Positions 26,241 to 34,524 of a stretch of 64,000 nt of DNA are shown piece after piece (position 1 is the stretch's first letter; each line of letters starts with the position of its first letter). The stretch is from UA16 sp905478895 (GTDB taxonomy: Bacteria > Bacteroidota > Bacteroidia > Flavobacteriales_D > Sanyastnellaceae): the NCBI GenBank assembly GCA_943788495.1, contig CALSQO010000001.1, forward strand, positions 310,001 through 374,000. Reading direction: 5' to 3'. The notes under the pieces are model-generated. The model was not told the origin of the DNA. It saw only the letters and a list, made by a program, of their open reading frames with translations, and made no database searches. The position numbers were made by a program, and so were the translations under genes.

Positions 26241-27296
26241 TCATTTTGCGCAACGCTCAATCGCGGTTCGCAACCATGATTGGAATGCGGCGGTGTCATG
26301 CCATTCAGCCTTGATTGCCTCGCATCGGATGTTCATGCCTTGGGTCAATTCAGGCTTGATGCGCATGGCGTCTTTTTCGGTGGTGATGATGGCTTGCAGG
26401 CGGTCGCCTTCTGCGATTCGCCGCCAGCGCTTGTAGTCCTTTTCGGTGAATGCCCGGTGATCTGGAAAACATTCCCTTCGAACCACCTGGAAGCGCTCCG
26501 TGAGTCGATCCATGAATCGTTCCGGGCGTGCGATGCCTGCGACAGCCATGATGCGTTCGCGTCTGTCGGGTGATAGCGATGCGTCGCCATTGGGCGCTTC
26601 TGCGCCAGAAGGCCAATGCAGCAGCGGTTGGGGCTGCATGCATGAGGCAAACAAAGGACGGTCGGAGTCTTCTGCAATGCCATGGGCAGATGCGGCTTCT
26701 TCCAAAGAAGCAGAAGGGTCGAGGCGGGTGATCACAAGCGCATCCGCGTGGTGCATCCGTTCCGGTAAATCCCGTAGGCGTCCTGCGGGCAGCATGGAGT
26801 CAGCGGCGATGGGTTGGCTCGCATCCAACAACAACAGCGAGATCGTGGGCTTCAGTCGGCGGTGTTGAAAAGCGTCATCGCATACGACCCATTCCAATTC
26901 GGGATGGTCGGCTTTCATCCTTCGAAGGCCTTTCAATCGGTTTTCGCAAACGGCCACCGGAACGTCAGGTAGGTTTTTGCACAGCAACAAGGGTTCATCG
27001 CCGCATTCGATGGCTTCCATTCCGGATGATACCCAGTGGAATCCCTTCGTTTTTCGGCCATATCCCCGGCTCAAAATGCCGATTTTTTTCAGCCCGATGA
27101 TGTTTTGCAAATCGCGTGCGATTCGTTCGGTGGTCGGTGTTTTGCCGGTGCCACCAACGGTCAGGTTTCCGAGGACGATTGTTTTCAAAGCGCCAGGGCG
27201 CGAAGGCAGGATGCCTAGATCAAATAAGCCGTGCCGCAGTCGAACGACCGCGCCAAAAGCGTAGGCAAGTCCTCGGAGGATCAGTCGACGAAACAT
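26241..27296 (-). CDS. lpxK: Tetraacyldisaccharide 4'-kinase
   Basis: Phosphorylates the 4' position of the lipid A precursor at the inner membrane. The 351-residue protein has an N-terminal membrane-contact region (LAYAFGAVVRLRHGLFDLG) and the Walker A GNLTVGGTGKTPTTERIA at about residues 43-60. GILSRGYGRK and CDDAFQHRRL, which bears the DDxxQ-type acidic motif, are also family signatures. It is the first gene of a minus-strand group with the TlpA-like gene and lpxH. Confidence 0.94.
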   Translation of the reverse strand: MFRRLILRGLAYAFGAVVRLRHGLFDLGILPSRPGALKTIVLGNLTVGGTGKTPTTERIARDLQNIIGLKKIGILSRGYGRKTKGFHWVSSGMEAIECGDEPLLLCKNLPDVPVAVCENRLKGLRRMKADHPELEWVVCDDAFQHRRLKPTISLLLLDASQPIAADSMLPAGRLRDLPERMHHADALVITRLDPSASLEEAASAHGIAEDSDRPLFASCMQPQPLLHWPSGAEAPNGDASLSPDRRERIMAVAGIARPERFMDRLTERFQVVRRECFPDHRAFTEKDYKRWRRIAEGDRLQAIITTEKDAMRIKPELTQGMNIRCEAIKAEWHDTAAFQSWLRTAIERCAK

Positions 27297-27329
27297 GGCT
27301 TAAAAGTACGGGTTGTGGGCACGCGCTAA

Positions 27330-27337
27330 TATATTTG
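27330..27337 (+). promoter_or_regulatory. Bacteroidota -7 box for the NIF3-like gene
   Basis: TATATTTG is an exact TAnnTTTG match, ending four bases before the ATG at 27342. It lies in the divergent gap with lpxK and predicts a leaderless transcript. Confidence 0.5.
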
Positions 27338-27341
27338 ATGC

Positions 27342-28460
27342 ATGCAAGATGCAAATAACTTGACCGTTCGGGATGTGACAGCGGCACTGGAGTCGTGGGC
27401 ACCGCTCTCTTTGCAAGAATCGTATGACAATTCGGGCCTGCTCGTAGGGCGAAATTCCGATGCGGTGTCGGCGGTATTGGTTTCCTTGGATTGCACGGAA
27501 GCGGTTGTGGAAGAAGCCATTGCGGTAGGGGCAAACATGATTGTTTCTCACCATCCTATTGTTTTCAAGGGACTGAAACGATTCAACGGCAATACATATG
27601 TTGAACGCACAATCATGGCTGCCATTGCCAACGGCATTGCATTGTATGCAATCCACACGAATTTGGACAACGTGTCGGACGGTGTCAACATGAAGTTGGC
27701 CGAATTGGTGGGCTGCCTTCCCGGGTCGTTGAAGGTGTTACGGCCTAAGCCCGATGCACTGATGCAGGTGGTGGTTTATGTGCCGGAAGATCACGTGGAT
27801 GCAGTGCGCGATGCCATGTTTGCGGCAGGCGCGGGTGCCATTGGAAATTATGACGAATGCGGCTGGTCAGTGCCGGGCAAAGGCACGTTTCGGCCTGTGG
27901 ACGGAGCAAACCCTTATGTGGGTGAGCAGGGTATGCGTGAAACCATGCAAGAGCAAAAATTGGAAATGGTGGTCGAACCCTGGAAATTGACGGACGTTCT
28001 TGCCGCCATGAAATCGACCCATCCATATGAAGAAGTGGCTCATGGAATATGGCCATTGCAGCAAATTCATGCCGGTGTTGGCAGTGGAATGCTCGGAGAA
28101 TTGCCTCAACCCATGGACGAAGGAGCATTTTTGGATGCGGTGAAATCTGCGCTGGGCTGTGCGGCCATTCGCCATACGAAATTGTTGGGAAAGCCGATTC
28201 TGAAAGTGGCGGTATGCGGCGGTTCTGGGGGGTTTTTGTTGCCCGATGCCTTGCGCGCTGGAGCCGACGTTTTGGTCACTTCAGACTTCAAATACCACGA
28301 GTTTTTTGATGCGGATGACCGCATTGTGATTGCCGATGTGGGGCATTATGAAAGCGAATGGCAAACAACTGACCTGATTGTCAACCGCATAAACAAATAT
28401 TTCCCTAATTTTGCCGTCCATTTGGCTTCGGCCAACCCGAATCCTATCCACTATCGCTGA
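27342..28460 (+). CDS. NIF3-like dinuclear metal centre protein (YbgI/DUF34 family) with PII-like insert
   Basis: 372 residues, the long form. The N-terminal half has ESYDNSGLLVGR and ANMIVSHHPIVFKGLKRF, with the His pair that binds metal. The C-terminal half has VAVCGGSGGFLLPDALRAG, TSDFKYHEFFDAD and DVGHYESEW with further metal ligands. Between them, about residues 130-235, is the CutA/PII-like insert (VVYVPEDHVDAVRDAMFAAG and TFRPVDGANPYVGEQG). The family forms hexamers; function is unsettled. It is followed after seven bases by the zinc-ribbon-family gene, a common pairing. Confidence 0.9.
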   Translation: MQDANNLTVRDVTAALESWAPLSLQESYDNSGLLVGRNSDAVSAVLVSLDCTEAVVEEAIAVGANMIVSHHPIVFKGLKRFNGNTYVERTIMAAIANGIALYAIHTNLDNVSDGVNMKLAELVGCLPGSLKVLRPKPDALMQVVVYVPEDHVDAVRDAMFAAGAGAIGNYDECGWSVPGKGTFRPVDGANPYVGEQGMRETMQEQKLEMVVEPWKLTDVLAAMKSTHPYEEVAHGIWPLQQIHAGVGSGMLGELPQPMDEGAFLDAVKSALGCAAIRHTKLLGKPILKVAVCGGSGGFLLPDALRAGADVLVTSDFKYHEFFDADDRIVIADVGHYESEWQTTDLIVNRINKYFPNFAVHLASANPNPIHYR

Positions 28461-28467
28461 ACGCACC

Positions 28468-29268
28468 ATGGCTAAGAAAAAAACCGCATCTACCGCAGAA
28501 GACAAGCTGCGCGCTTTGTACGATTTGCAACTGATTGACTCTCGCATTGACCGCATTCGTGTCGTGCGCGGAGAATTGCCGCTCGAGGTTCAAGACCTTG
28601 AAGACGAAATTGCTGGCCTGCGCACGCGCTTAGAGCGTTTGGAAGAGGACCTCGACTTGGTCAACCAACGCATCTCTGCCTATAAGATTCAAATCGAAGA
28701 CAGCAAGGCGTTGATTGCGAAGTATACGGAGCAGCAAAACAATGTGCGAAACAACCGTGAATTCACTTCCTTGAATAAGGAAATCGAATACCAAACATTG
28801 GAGATTGAGTTGTGTGAGAAGCGCATTCGTGAGTGCCAAGCGCAAGCAGAGCAGAAAACCGAGATCGTTTCTGGAAGCAAGGAGAAGTTGGAGATGCGCG
28901 ATGCCGATTTGGAAAGCAAGCAGAAAGAGTTGTCTGAAATCATTTCCGAGACCCAACAGGAGGAGGATGTGCTCGCGGGCTTGAGCGAGAAAATGGCCAA
29001 GGGCATCGACGATCGATTGCTCGCGAGCTACCAACGAATCCGCGGAGCGGCGAAGAATGGATTGGCTGTTGTCCCGATTGAGCGTGAAGCGTCAGCGGGT
29101 TCATACATTAAGATTCCACCGCAACGTCAAATTGACATTGCTCAACGCAAACGCATCATCGTAGATGAGCACAGCGGACGAATCTTGGTCGACAAAGAAT
29201 TGGCGGAAGAGGAAACGTCACGAATGGACACGCAGATTGGAAAGGCGTTGACCAAAGCGAAAAAATAA
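28468..29268 (+). CDS. Coiled-coil protein of the C4-type zinc-ribbon (CdsZ-like) family with all zinc ligands lost
   Basis: 266 residues from ATG 28468 (MAKKKTASTAEDKLRALYDL). Residues ~15-185 are a long coiled coil containing the family segment NNVRNNREFTSLNKEIEYQ. The C-terminal ribbon region keeps the spacing and the PPQRQ core (SYIKIPPQRQIDIAQRKRII). In the family as I recall it, the pattern is CxxC before this core and CxxC at CEHCGRIL. Here the positions read ASAGS and DEHSGRIL, so all four Cys are replaced by Ser or Asp. Function of the family is uncertain. The short extra reading from 28411 overlaps the previous gene and is not used. Confidence 0.85.
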   Translation: MAKKKTASTAEDKLRALYDLQLIDSRIDRIRVVRGELPLEVQDLEDEIAGLRTRLERLEEDLDLVNQRISAYKIQIEDSKALIAKYTEQQNNVRNNREFTSLNKEIEYQTLEIELCEKRIRECQAQAEQKTEIVSGSKEKLEMRDADLESKQKELSEIISETQQEEDVLAGLSEKMAKGIDDRLLASYQRIRGAAKNGLAVVPIEREASAGSYIKIPPQRQIDIAQRKRIIVDEHSGRILVDKELAEEETSRMDTQIGKALTKAKK

Positions 29269-29289
29269 GCTTGGCTGTTGGTACAAGAT

Positions 29290-29321
29290 AAAAAGAGGCG
29301 CCTCACGAGGCGCCTCTTTTT
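29290..29321. terminator. Bidirectional terminator between convergent genes
   Basis: AAAAAGAGGCGCC and GGCGCCTCTTTTT form a near-perfect stem around a six-base loop, with A and T runs on both sides. It serves the zinc-ribbon gene on the plus strand and the FadL-like gene on the minus strand. Confidence 0.92.
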
Positions 29322-29336
29322 GTTTGCAGGTCGAGG

Positions 29337-30815
29337 TCAAAGGCGAAAGCCGACGGCAGCAACCAACATTCCGTGGGATTGGCCCATGCGTCCGGCATCC
29401 AACAATCCGGGGTCGAAGAGGTAGATGTCGCGTTCGAACCAACTGCGGCGGTAGGTCGAAGACGCGTACCACTTTTCAGTTCGGTAACCAAAGCCGAGGC
29501 TTGCAGTATAACGTTTGCTGTCTGTCTGTACTTCCGCTGCTGGCAAGTATGGGGACGTTTCGAGGCCAGCTCCGGCTCGCAGTCTCCACACACGCTGTAT
29601 GCGAAATTCAGCCCCAACGCGCGCGCAGTGAGATAGTCCGTAAAGCGAAGCAAGGGTCTCATTTTCGGATTCAAAATCATAGGCGTCAGGACCCGATAAC
29701 GCAGTGGGGCGAAGGCTACCTGTGCCGTAATTGACGCGTTCGTAATCCGCTGAAATGACGCCGTATTTCCCCATGATGAAGGCCAATGAAGCCATGGTCC
29801 TCGATGGAGTATAAATCACATACTCGAGGCGGTTCAACGGAGAATTGTAGTCATAGGAATCGCCAGACTTTAGATTGCTCCGCATGTTCGTAGAGTACTC
29901 GTCGGTGAAAGCGATTCGTGTGCGTGTGTGGTAAGCAAGTCCCATGCGCAACCAAGAGGAGAGGGCATATTGCATGCCGAGTTTTACATTGAGACCACTG
30001 CCTTCGACATTGAGCAATTCTTGGAATTGCCAAGAGTTGAGTTGAAGCGTGTCGATTTGGGGTTGCTCGCTGTGGACCGCAGTTTCTTCAAAGGTGGCAT
30101 TTACAATGCCGATGCTGATTCCGATGCTCATTCGCTCTTGATAATTGGAGCCAAAGGCGATATTGGTTTCATTGAGCTTGCCGCTTCGCTCGATTTGTTT
30201 CGATGCATTTACGCCGCCTTCAGGAATGGCAGAAATATAGCCCGTGGGGTTTCCATTGGGGTCGGGATCCAGCAAGTAGGTTTCCCATGCCAGGTTCGAT
30301 GTGAAGGGTCCGGTGGTATATAAGTCAGAGGGAAGTGAACCTTGGGCTTGTGCCAGGAAAACGTCGAGCAGAGAGTTGCCGAGTAATGCGTCCTCGATAT
30401 TGATTTTTTCATTGAAGTTGGCCCGGCGGGAAACACTAATGGCTAAGGTGCTCACGGGCCAATCAGGATGCACGGAGGGATAACTCAGGGCGATGCCCAA
30501 GTTGGTTGTTGATCCGCTGATTTGGTTGGCGTTCCCAAATTGCCCCGAAACGTTCAGTCGGGTTTTTTGGGAAGCGAACCCGGTGGTGAGGCTCGCATCG
30601 CCTCGGCGATACAATCCAAGTCCTGCGGGATTGCCCGTCAAGCAGGCCAAGTCTGCTCCAAGTGCGCCAAAAGCCCCACCCATGCCCATTGTGCGAGCGG
30701 AGCCCAAGGATTCTGTAAAGCTGTACCGGAAAATATCGACCTCATTCTGACCGAAGAGGCAGGATGTCCACGTGCTGATGAGCCCAAGGAGCAGCAGTCG
30801 CAATCCCATTTTCAT
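29337..30815 (-). CDS. FadL/TodX (OMPP1)-like outer membrane transporter
   Basis: A 492-residue predicted 14-strand barrel for uptake of hydrophobic compounds. Signal peptide (MKMGLRLLLLGLISTWTSCL) ends near residue 23. The mature N-terminus has the plug-like stretch SLGSARTMGMGGAFGALGAD followed by LTGNPAGLGLYRRGD, the hallmark of this family in Bacteroidota. Amphipathic strands continue to a C-terminal strand ending in VAAVGFRL. Its start overlaps the stop of the upstream lipoprotein gene by four bases (ATGA), so the two are translationally coupled. Confidence 0.85.
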   Translation of the reverse strand: MKMGLRLLLLGLISTWTSCLFGQNEVDIFRYSFTESLGSARTMGMGGAFGALGADLACLTGNPAGLGLYRRGDASLTTGFASQKTRLNVSGQFGNANQISGSTTNLGIALSYPSVHPDWPVSTLAISVSRRANFNEKINIEDALLGNSLLDVFLAQAQGSLPSDLYTTGPFTSNLAWETYLLDPDPNGNPTGYISAIPEGGVNASKQIERSGKLNETNIAFGSNYQERMSIGISIGIVNATFEETAVHSEQPQIDTLQLNSWQFQELLNVEGSGLNVKLGMQYALSSWLRMGLAYHTRTRIAFTDEYSTNMRSNLKSGDSYDYNSPLNRLEYVIYTPSRTMASLAFIMGKYGVISADYERVNYGTGSLRPTALSGPDAYDFESENETLASLYGLSHCARVGAEFRIQRVWRLRAGAGLETSPYLPAAEVQTDSKRYTASLGFGYRTEKWYASSTYRRSWFERDIYLFDPGLLDAGRMGQSHGMLVAAVGFRL

Positions 30816-31858
30816 TTTCCTCCGCCGCGGCTAGAACGTGAGCTGCCAGTGGAGGAACCTCGAGGGGAGCTTCCCGATGATCGGCTGTTGCTTCCGGACG
30901 ATCGTGTAACATTGGAACGTGGAGTGCTCGTTGGCGCTTTGATGGAATTGTTGGATCCACCGGACCGGCTTCTGGAATTCCAATCGGAATTGCTGTTGGT
31001 GCGCGTCGATCGCGTTTCAGTGGATGGCGTGGCCTGCATCCAGCGGTTTTGACGTTTGTTGCGTTTGGGTTGTACAACGGTCGGCTGCACTGCCTCTGTC
31101 GCCTCTTCCCGTTCTGTTTTGGGCCTTACCAGTACGCCAGCATCGTCGTAATTGCTGCCATTGTTGGTGTAACTCATGATTGGTGTTCGCGTGAAGCTGG
31201 TCACTCCTGATCCCCCTCCGTACACATCTCCGAAGTAAGGCCCAGCATTGCCGTTGTTTCCCCAACCCGAATAGCCGTTGTTCCAGCCGTTGTTGCCATA
31301 GGTATTGTAATATCCGTAGGGGTTATAGCCGTTGTTCCAGCCATTGAACCCATAAGGATTGTAGCCCATGTTGTTGTAACCCATGTTGTTGTACCCGAAC
31401 CCGTTGTTCATGCCGTAGTTCATTCCGCTGAATCCACCATAACCCATCCCCATCCCCATCCCCATTCCATAGCCGCTCATGGGGTTGAAATACGATTGCA
31501 GTCCGAGGCCATTGGAAAATGGACGGTACGGATTATTGAAACTCGGCTGGAAGCCCGGTCCTCCGTATCCACCCACGTATCCCTCTCCATATGCACTCCG
31601 ATTGGCGTCATAATAGTCATCTTCAGCCAAATCTTCAACGCCCGCTTGTTCCATTGCAAAGGCCAAGTATTTGCTGTCGGTGATAAATTCCTCGCCGCGG
31701 CTGAGGTACAATTCGTCATTTTCGAGCGCAGAAAAATCCGGAAGGCTAGCGCATCCTGCCAACAGGGTCGTTGCTGCAGCGAGGCTGAGTATCCAACGAA
31801 CGGGAATAGCCTGAAGAAAAAGCGGGGTAAGAGGAAGTCTAGCCATGGGGAATGTCAT
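30812..31858 (-). CDS. Lipoprotein with Asn/Gly/Tyr/Met-rich low-complexity region
   Basis: 348 residues. The lipobox LLAGC is at Cys36 (Cys32 if the second Met is the start). An acidic region of about 60 residues follows. Then comes about 120 residues of Gly/Asn/Tyr/Met repeats such as GYGMGMGMGMGYGGFSG, YNNMGYNNMGYNPYGFNGWN and NNGYNPYGYYNTYGNNGWNN. The C-terminal 90 residues are Ser/Arg/Thr/Asn-rich and basic. The composition is like prion-like or phase-separating domains and suggests a sticky, disordered surface tether. No function can be assigned; coupling to the FadL-like barrel suggests a partner role. Confidence 0.8.
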   Translation of the reverse strand: MTFPMARLPLTPLFLQAIPVRWILSLAAATTLLAGCASLPDFSALENDELYLSRGEEFITDSKYLAFAMEQAGVEDLAEDDYYDANRSAYGEGYVGGYGGPGFQPSFNNPYRPFSNGLGLQSYFNPMSGYGMGMGMGMGYGGFSGMNYGMNNGFGYNNMGYNNMGYNPYGFNGWNNGYNPYGYYNTYGNNGWNNGYSGWGNNGNAGPYFGDVYGGGSGVTSFTRTPIMSYTNNGSNYDDAGVLVRPKTEREEATEAVQPTVVQPKRNKRQNRWMQATPSTETRSTRTNSNSDWNSRSRSGGSNNSIKAPTSTPRSNVTRSSGSNSRSSGSSPRGSSTGSSRSSRGGGK

Positions 31859-31885
31859 TTATCCTGAGAAAGGTACGAAATTGGG

Positions 31886-31893
31886 TACTTTTG
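31886..31893 (+). promoter_or_regulatory. Bacteroidota -7 box for proS
   Basis: TACTTTTG is an exact TAnnTTTG match about 63 bases upstream of the proS ATG, in the divergent gap with the low-complexity lipoprotein gene. Confidence 0.5.
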
Positions 31894-31956
31894 TGGCGCA
31901 CGAGGTTCACGCATCCTCTGTAACACAAATCATACCAAACTACCTGAGCAATTGCC

Positions 31957-33429
31957 ATGGCATCAAAATTGACTTCCCGCGAATCGGATTACAGCAAGTG
32001 GTACAATGAATTGGTCGTGCAGGCCGATCTCGCGCAGCACAGCGATGTCAAAGGCTGCATGGTGATCAAGCCCTATGGTTTTGCCATTTGGGAGCGCATG
32101 AAAGACGTGTTGGATCAGAAGTTCAAAGACACAGGCCATGTGAATGCTTATTTCCCGCTGTTCATTCCCAAGAGTTACCTTTCAAAGGAAGCCGATCACG
32201 TGGAAGGATTCGCCAAGGAGTGTGCGGTTGTGACGCATTACCGTTTGAAGAATGCAGAGGACGGCAGCGGCGTTGTGGTCGATCCCGATGCCAAACTCGA
32301 AGAAGAGTTGATTGTGCGGCCGACCTCGGAAACGGTCATTTGGAACACATACAAGGGATGGATTCAGAGTTACCGCGACTTGCCCTTGCTGGTGAACCAA
32401 TGGGCCAACGTGGTGCGCTGGGAGATGCGAACACGCTTGTTTTTGCGAACGACCGAATTTCTTTGGCAAGAGGGCCACACCGCGCATGAGACGTCTGATC
32501 AGGCGGTGGAAGAGGCACGCAAGATGCTCGAAGTATATGCAGACTTTGCTGAGGGATGGATGGCAATGCCCGTCTTGAAAGGGATCAAAACAGCCAATGA
32601 GCGCTTCGCAGGTGCGGTGGATACGTACTGCATTGAAGCGATGATGCAGGATGGCAAGGCGCTGCAGGCCGGAACCTCACATTTTCTGGGACAGAATTTC
32701 GCCAAGGCATTTGACGTGAAATTTGCGACGCGTGACGGTGGTCAGGAGTTGGTTTGGGCCACCTCATGGGGGGTGTCAACGCGACTGATGGGCGCTTTGG
32801 TCATGACGCACTCGGACGATGCGGGACTGGTGTTGCCTCCGAAGTTGGCGCCGATTGAAGTGGTGCTCGTGCCGATTTACAAGGGCGAGGAACAGATGGC
32901 TGAGATTGTTGCCGCGTTGCAGGGTGTTGCTGACGAGTTGAAGGCAGCGGGCATTCGAGTGAAGCTCGACGATGACGATTCGAAGCGTTCGGGGTGGAAG
33001 TTTGCGGAATACGAATTGAAGGGTGTGCCGGTTCGGTTGGCCATGGGGCCTCGCGATCTCGCAGGCGGAACGATAGAAGTGGCTCGGCGCGATACACGGA
33101 CCAAAGAGATCGTTCCGATGGAAGGCTTACAGGGCCATGTGAAGGGATTGCTGGAAGAGATACAATTGTCATTGTTTGAGCGAGCAGACGAGCGTCGGAA
33201 GTCAACGACAACGCGCGTCGACACGTGGGAGGAATTCCTAGCTGCCCTCGAGGCCGGTGGATTCGTGGAGGCGCATTGGGATGGCACTTCCGAGACGGAA
33301 GATTTGATTAAGAAAGAGACCAAAGCCACGATCCGTTGCATTCCGCTTGAGGGCAATGAAGAGACGGGCAAGTGCGTTCGAACAGGAGCGGACTCTGCCC
33401 AGCGTGTGGTGTTTGCTCGTGCTTATTGA
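31957..33429 (+). CDS. proS: Prolyl-tRNA synthetase, archaeal/eukaryotic-type
   Basis: 490-residue class II aminoacyl-tRNA synthetase of the short form without the editing insertion. It shows YFPLFIPKSYL, motif 2 region RPTSETVIWNTY and RTRLFLRTTEFLWQEGHTAH, and motif 3 region THSDDAGLVLPPKLAP. An anticodon-binding domain (VVLVPIYKGEEQM) and the C-terminal zinc-domain-like extension follow. Bacteroidota commonly carry this type. The dps-like gene follows after 19 bases. Confidence 0.96.
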   Translation: MASKLTSRESDYSKWYNELVVQADLAQHSDVKGCMVIKPYGFAIWERMKDVLDQKFKDTGHVNAYFPLFIPKSYLSKEADHVEGFAKECAVVTHYRLKNAEDGSGVVVDPDAKLEEELIVRPTSETVIWNTYKGWIQSYRDLPLLVNQWANVVRWEMRTRLFLRTTEFLWQEGHTAHETSDQAVEEARKMLEVYADFAEGWMAMPVLKGIKTANERFAGAVDTYCIEAMMQDGKALQAGTSHFLGQNFAKAFDVKFATRDGGQELVWATSWGVSTRLMGALVMTHSDDAGLVLPPKLAPIEVVLVPIYKGEEQMAEIVAALQGVADELKAAGIRVKLDDDDSKRSGWKFAEYELKGVPVRLAMGPRDLAGGTIEVARRDTRTKEIVPMEGLQGHVKGLLEEIQLSLFERADERRKSTTTRVDTWEEFLAALEAGGFVEAHWDGTSETEDLIKKETKATIRCIPLEGNEETGKCVRTGADSAQRVVFARAY

Positions 33430-33448
33430 CCCATAAAAACAACTGACC

Positions 33449-33922
33449 ATGGAAAGCAACATGCCGATTGGACTGAATCCGCAAACCACCCAAGAACTCA
33501 CCAGGGGCTTGAATGATTTGCTCTCCGATTTACAGATCTTTTATCAAAATGTCCGCGGATTTCACTGGAACATCCGAGGAAAGGCTTTTTTTGAACTTCA
33601 CTCGAAGTTCGAAGAGCTGTACACAGACTTGCAGATCAAGATCGATGAGGTTGCGGAGCGTATTTTGACCCTAGGAGGTCGACCGTTGCATTCGTACGAG
33701 GCCTATTTGGCAGCTACGGATGTGCACGCCGTAAAAGACATTTCGGATGGCGAGGAGGCCATCAAGCATTGCGTTGCGGCGTTCAGTGTTTTGCTTCTGC
33801 GAGAGCGAGCATTGTTGCAGTTGTCCGGACAATCCGGTGACGAGGGCACCAATGCACTCATGAGTGATTACATCCGCGAGCAAGAAAAGACGGTGTGGAT
33901 GTTCCGCGCGTATTTGGGCTAA
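33449..33922 (+). CDS. dps: Dps family ferritin-like protein
   Basis: 157 residues forming the four-helix Dps fold, a 12-mer that oxidises and stores iron and shields DNA under stress. The inter-subunit ferroxidase motif is NVRGFHWNIRGKAFFELHSK with FEELYTDLQIKIDEVAERI behind it (His, Asp, Glu ligands). The Lys-rich N-terminal DNA-binding tail of E. coli Dps is absent. It probably shares a transcript with proS. ATG 33464 (MPIGLN) is an alternative start. Confidence 0.93.
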   Translation: MESNMPIGLNPQTTQELTRGLNDLLSDLQIFYQNVRGFHWNIRGKAFFELHSKFEELYTDLQIKIDEVAERILTLGGRPLHSYEAYLAATDVHAVKDISDGEEAIKHCVAAFSVLLLRERALLQLSGQSGDEGTNALMSDYIREQEKTVWMFRAYLG

Positions 33923-33989
33923 TTGCGGCCTCTTCCGGGCAGTATGGCCCTTGATGATTTGCGTGTCTTGCTTTTTTTTGACTTGTGTA

Positions 33990-34019
33990 TTGAGCAAAAC
34001 AGAACGTGTAGTATATTTG
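33990..34019 (+). promoter_or_regulatory. Promoter of tRNA-Glu
   Basis: TATATTTG at 34012-34019 is an exact TAnnTTTG box. A TTG at 33990-33992 lies 19 bases upstream, the spacing expected for the -33 element in this phylum. The box ends 10 bases before the mature tRNA. Confidence 0.65.
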
Positions 34020-34029
34020 CGCCCCAATT

Positions 34030-34101
34030 GGCCCGTTCGTCCAGGGGTTAGGACGCCAGGTTTTCATCCTGGAAACAGGGGTTCGATTCCCCTACGGGCT
34101 A
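34030..34101 (+). tRNA. tRNA-Glu (anticodon UUC)
   Basis: The acceptor strands GGCCCGT and ACGGGCT pair with a G-U closing pair. The anticodon arm is CCAGG-TTTTCAT-CCTGG, with TTC at the anticodon. The T-arm is AGGGG-TTCGATT-CCCCT. The discriminator is A and CCA is not fully encoded (ACCTT). Its 3' end is the sequence repeated at 35296 and 55923, so it is the likely integration target of the island that follows. Confidence 0.97.
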
Positions 34102-34105
34102 CCTT

Positions 34106-34131
34106 AAAGAGACTCTTCGGAGTCTTTTTTT
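34106..34131 (+). terminator. Terminator of tRNA-Glu
   Basis: GACTC-TTCG-GAGTC with extra A-T pairs at the base of the stem, followed by seven T, directly after the tRNA. Confidence 0.9.
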
Positions 34132-34524
34132 GTGCCAAAAACCCTGATTTTACTGGTGTTTTGGAGGATTCTGTGAGTTCAACATGTGTAGCCCGATAGG
34201 GGCTAACTGGAAATACTTAAGTTGCTGTAAATCAATCTTTTGTTATTTTTAGGGTGTGTTTTGATGATCAAAAACGACCCACCACACGACCCCACCACAC
34301 GACCCACGAAACGACCTGCGATAATAGGGCTTGATTAATTGGCCCATTCGTTGCTGTTCAAGGTATTAACGCGACCGCAAATCGAGTTCGAAGGAAAATC
34401 GAATGGGGGTGGATGTCCCTAACCAAATACCGCCTAGTAATTGACGTCATTAAATGCTTCCGCTGATTTGGAAATTTGTCCTGATATGGTGTTCTTGTAT
34501 TTCCAATCCAAGGTTTACTTGACT
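34132..34524. other. Gene-poor stretch after tRNA-Glu with tRNA-derived fragments
   Basis: No convincing gene. At 34188-34202 GTAGCCCGATAGGGG is an inverted copy of the tRNA 3' end with one inserted A. At 34337-34351 AATTGGCCCATTCGT matches 14 of 15 bases of the tRNA 5' end and its upstream flank (34026-34040). Between them lies the first ACGACCC repeat array. The pattern suggests repeated insertion or excision events next to the tRNA. Confidence 0.55.
34274..34317 (+). repeat. ACGACCC tandem array, upstream copy
   Basis: Four starts of ACGACCC (the last is ACGACCT) at 34274, 34286, 34299 and 34311, spaced 12, 13 and 12 bases, with ACCAC or ACGAA spacers. A second array with the same spacing lies on the other side of the next gene. 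Confidence 0.8.
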
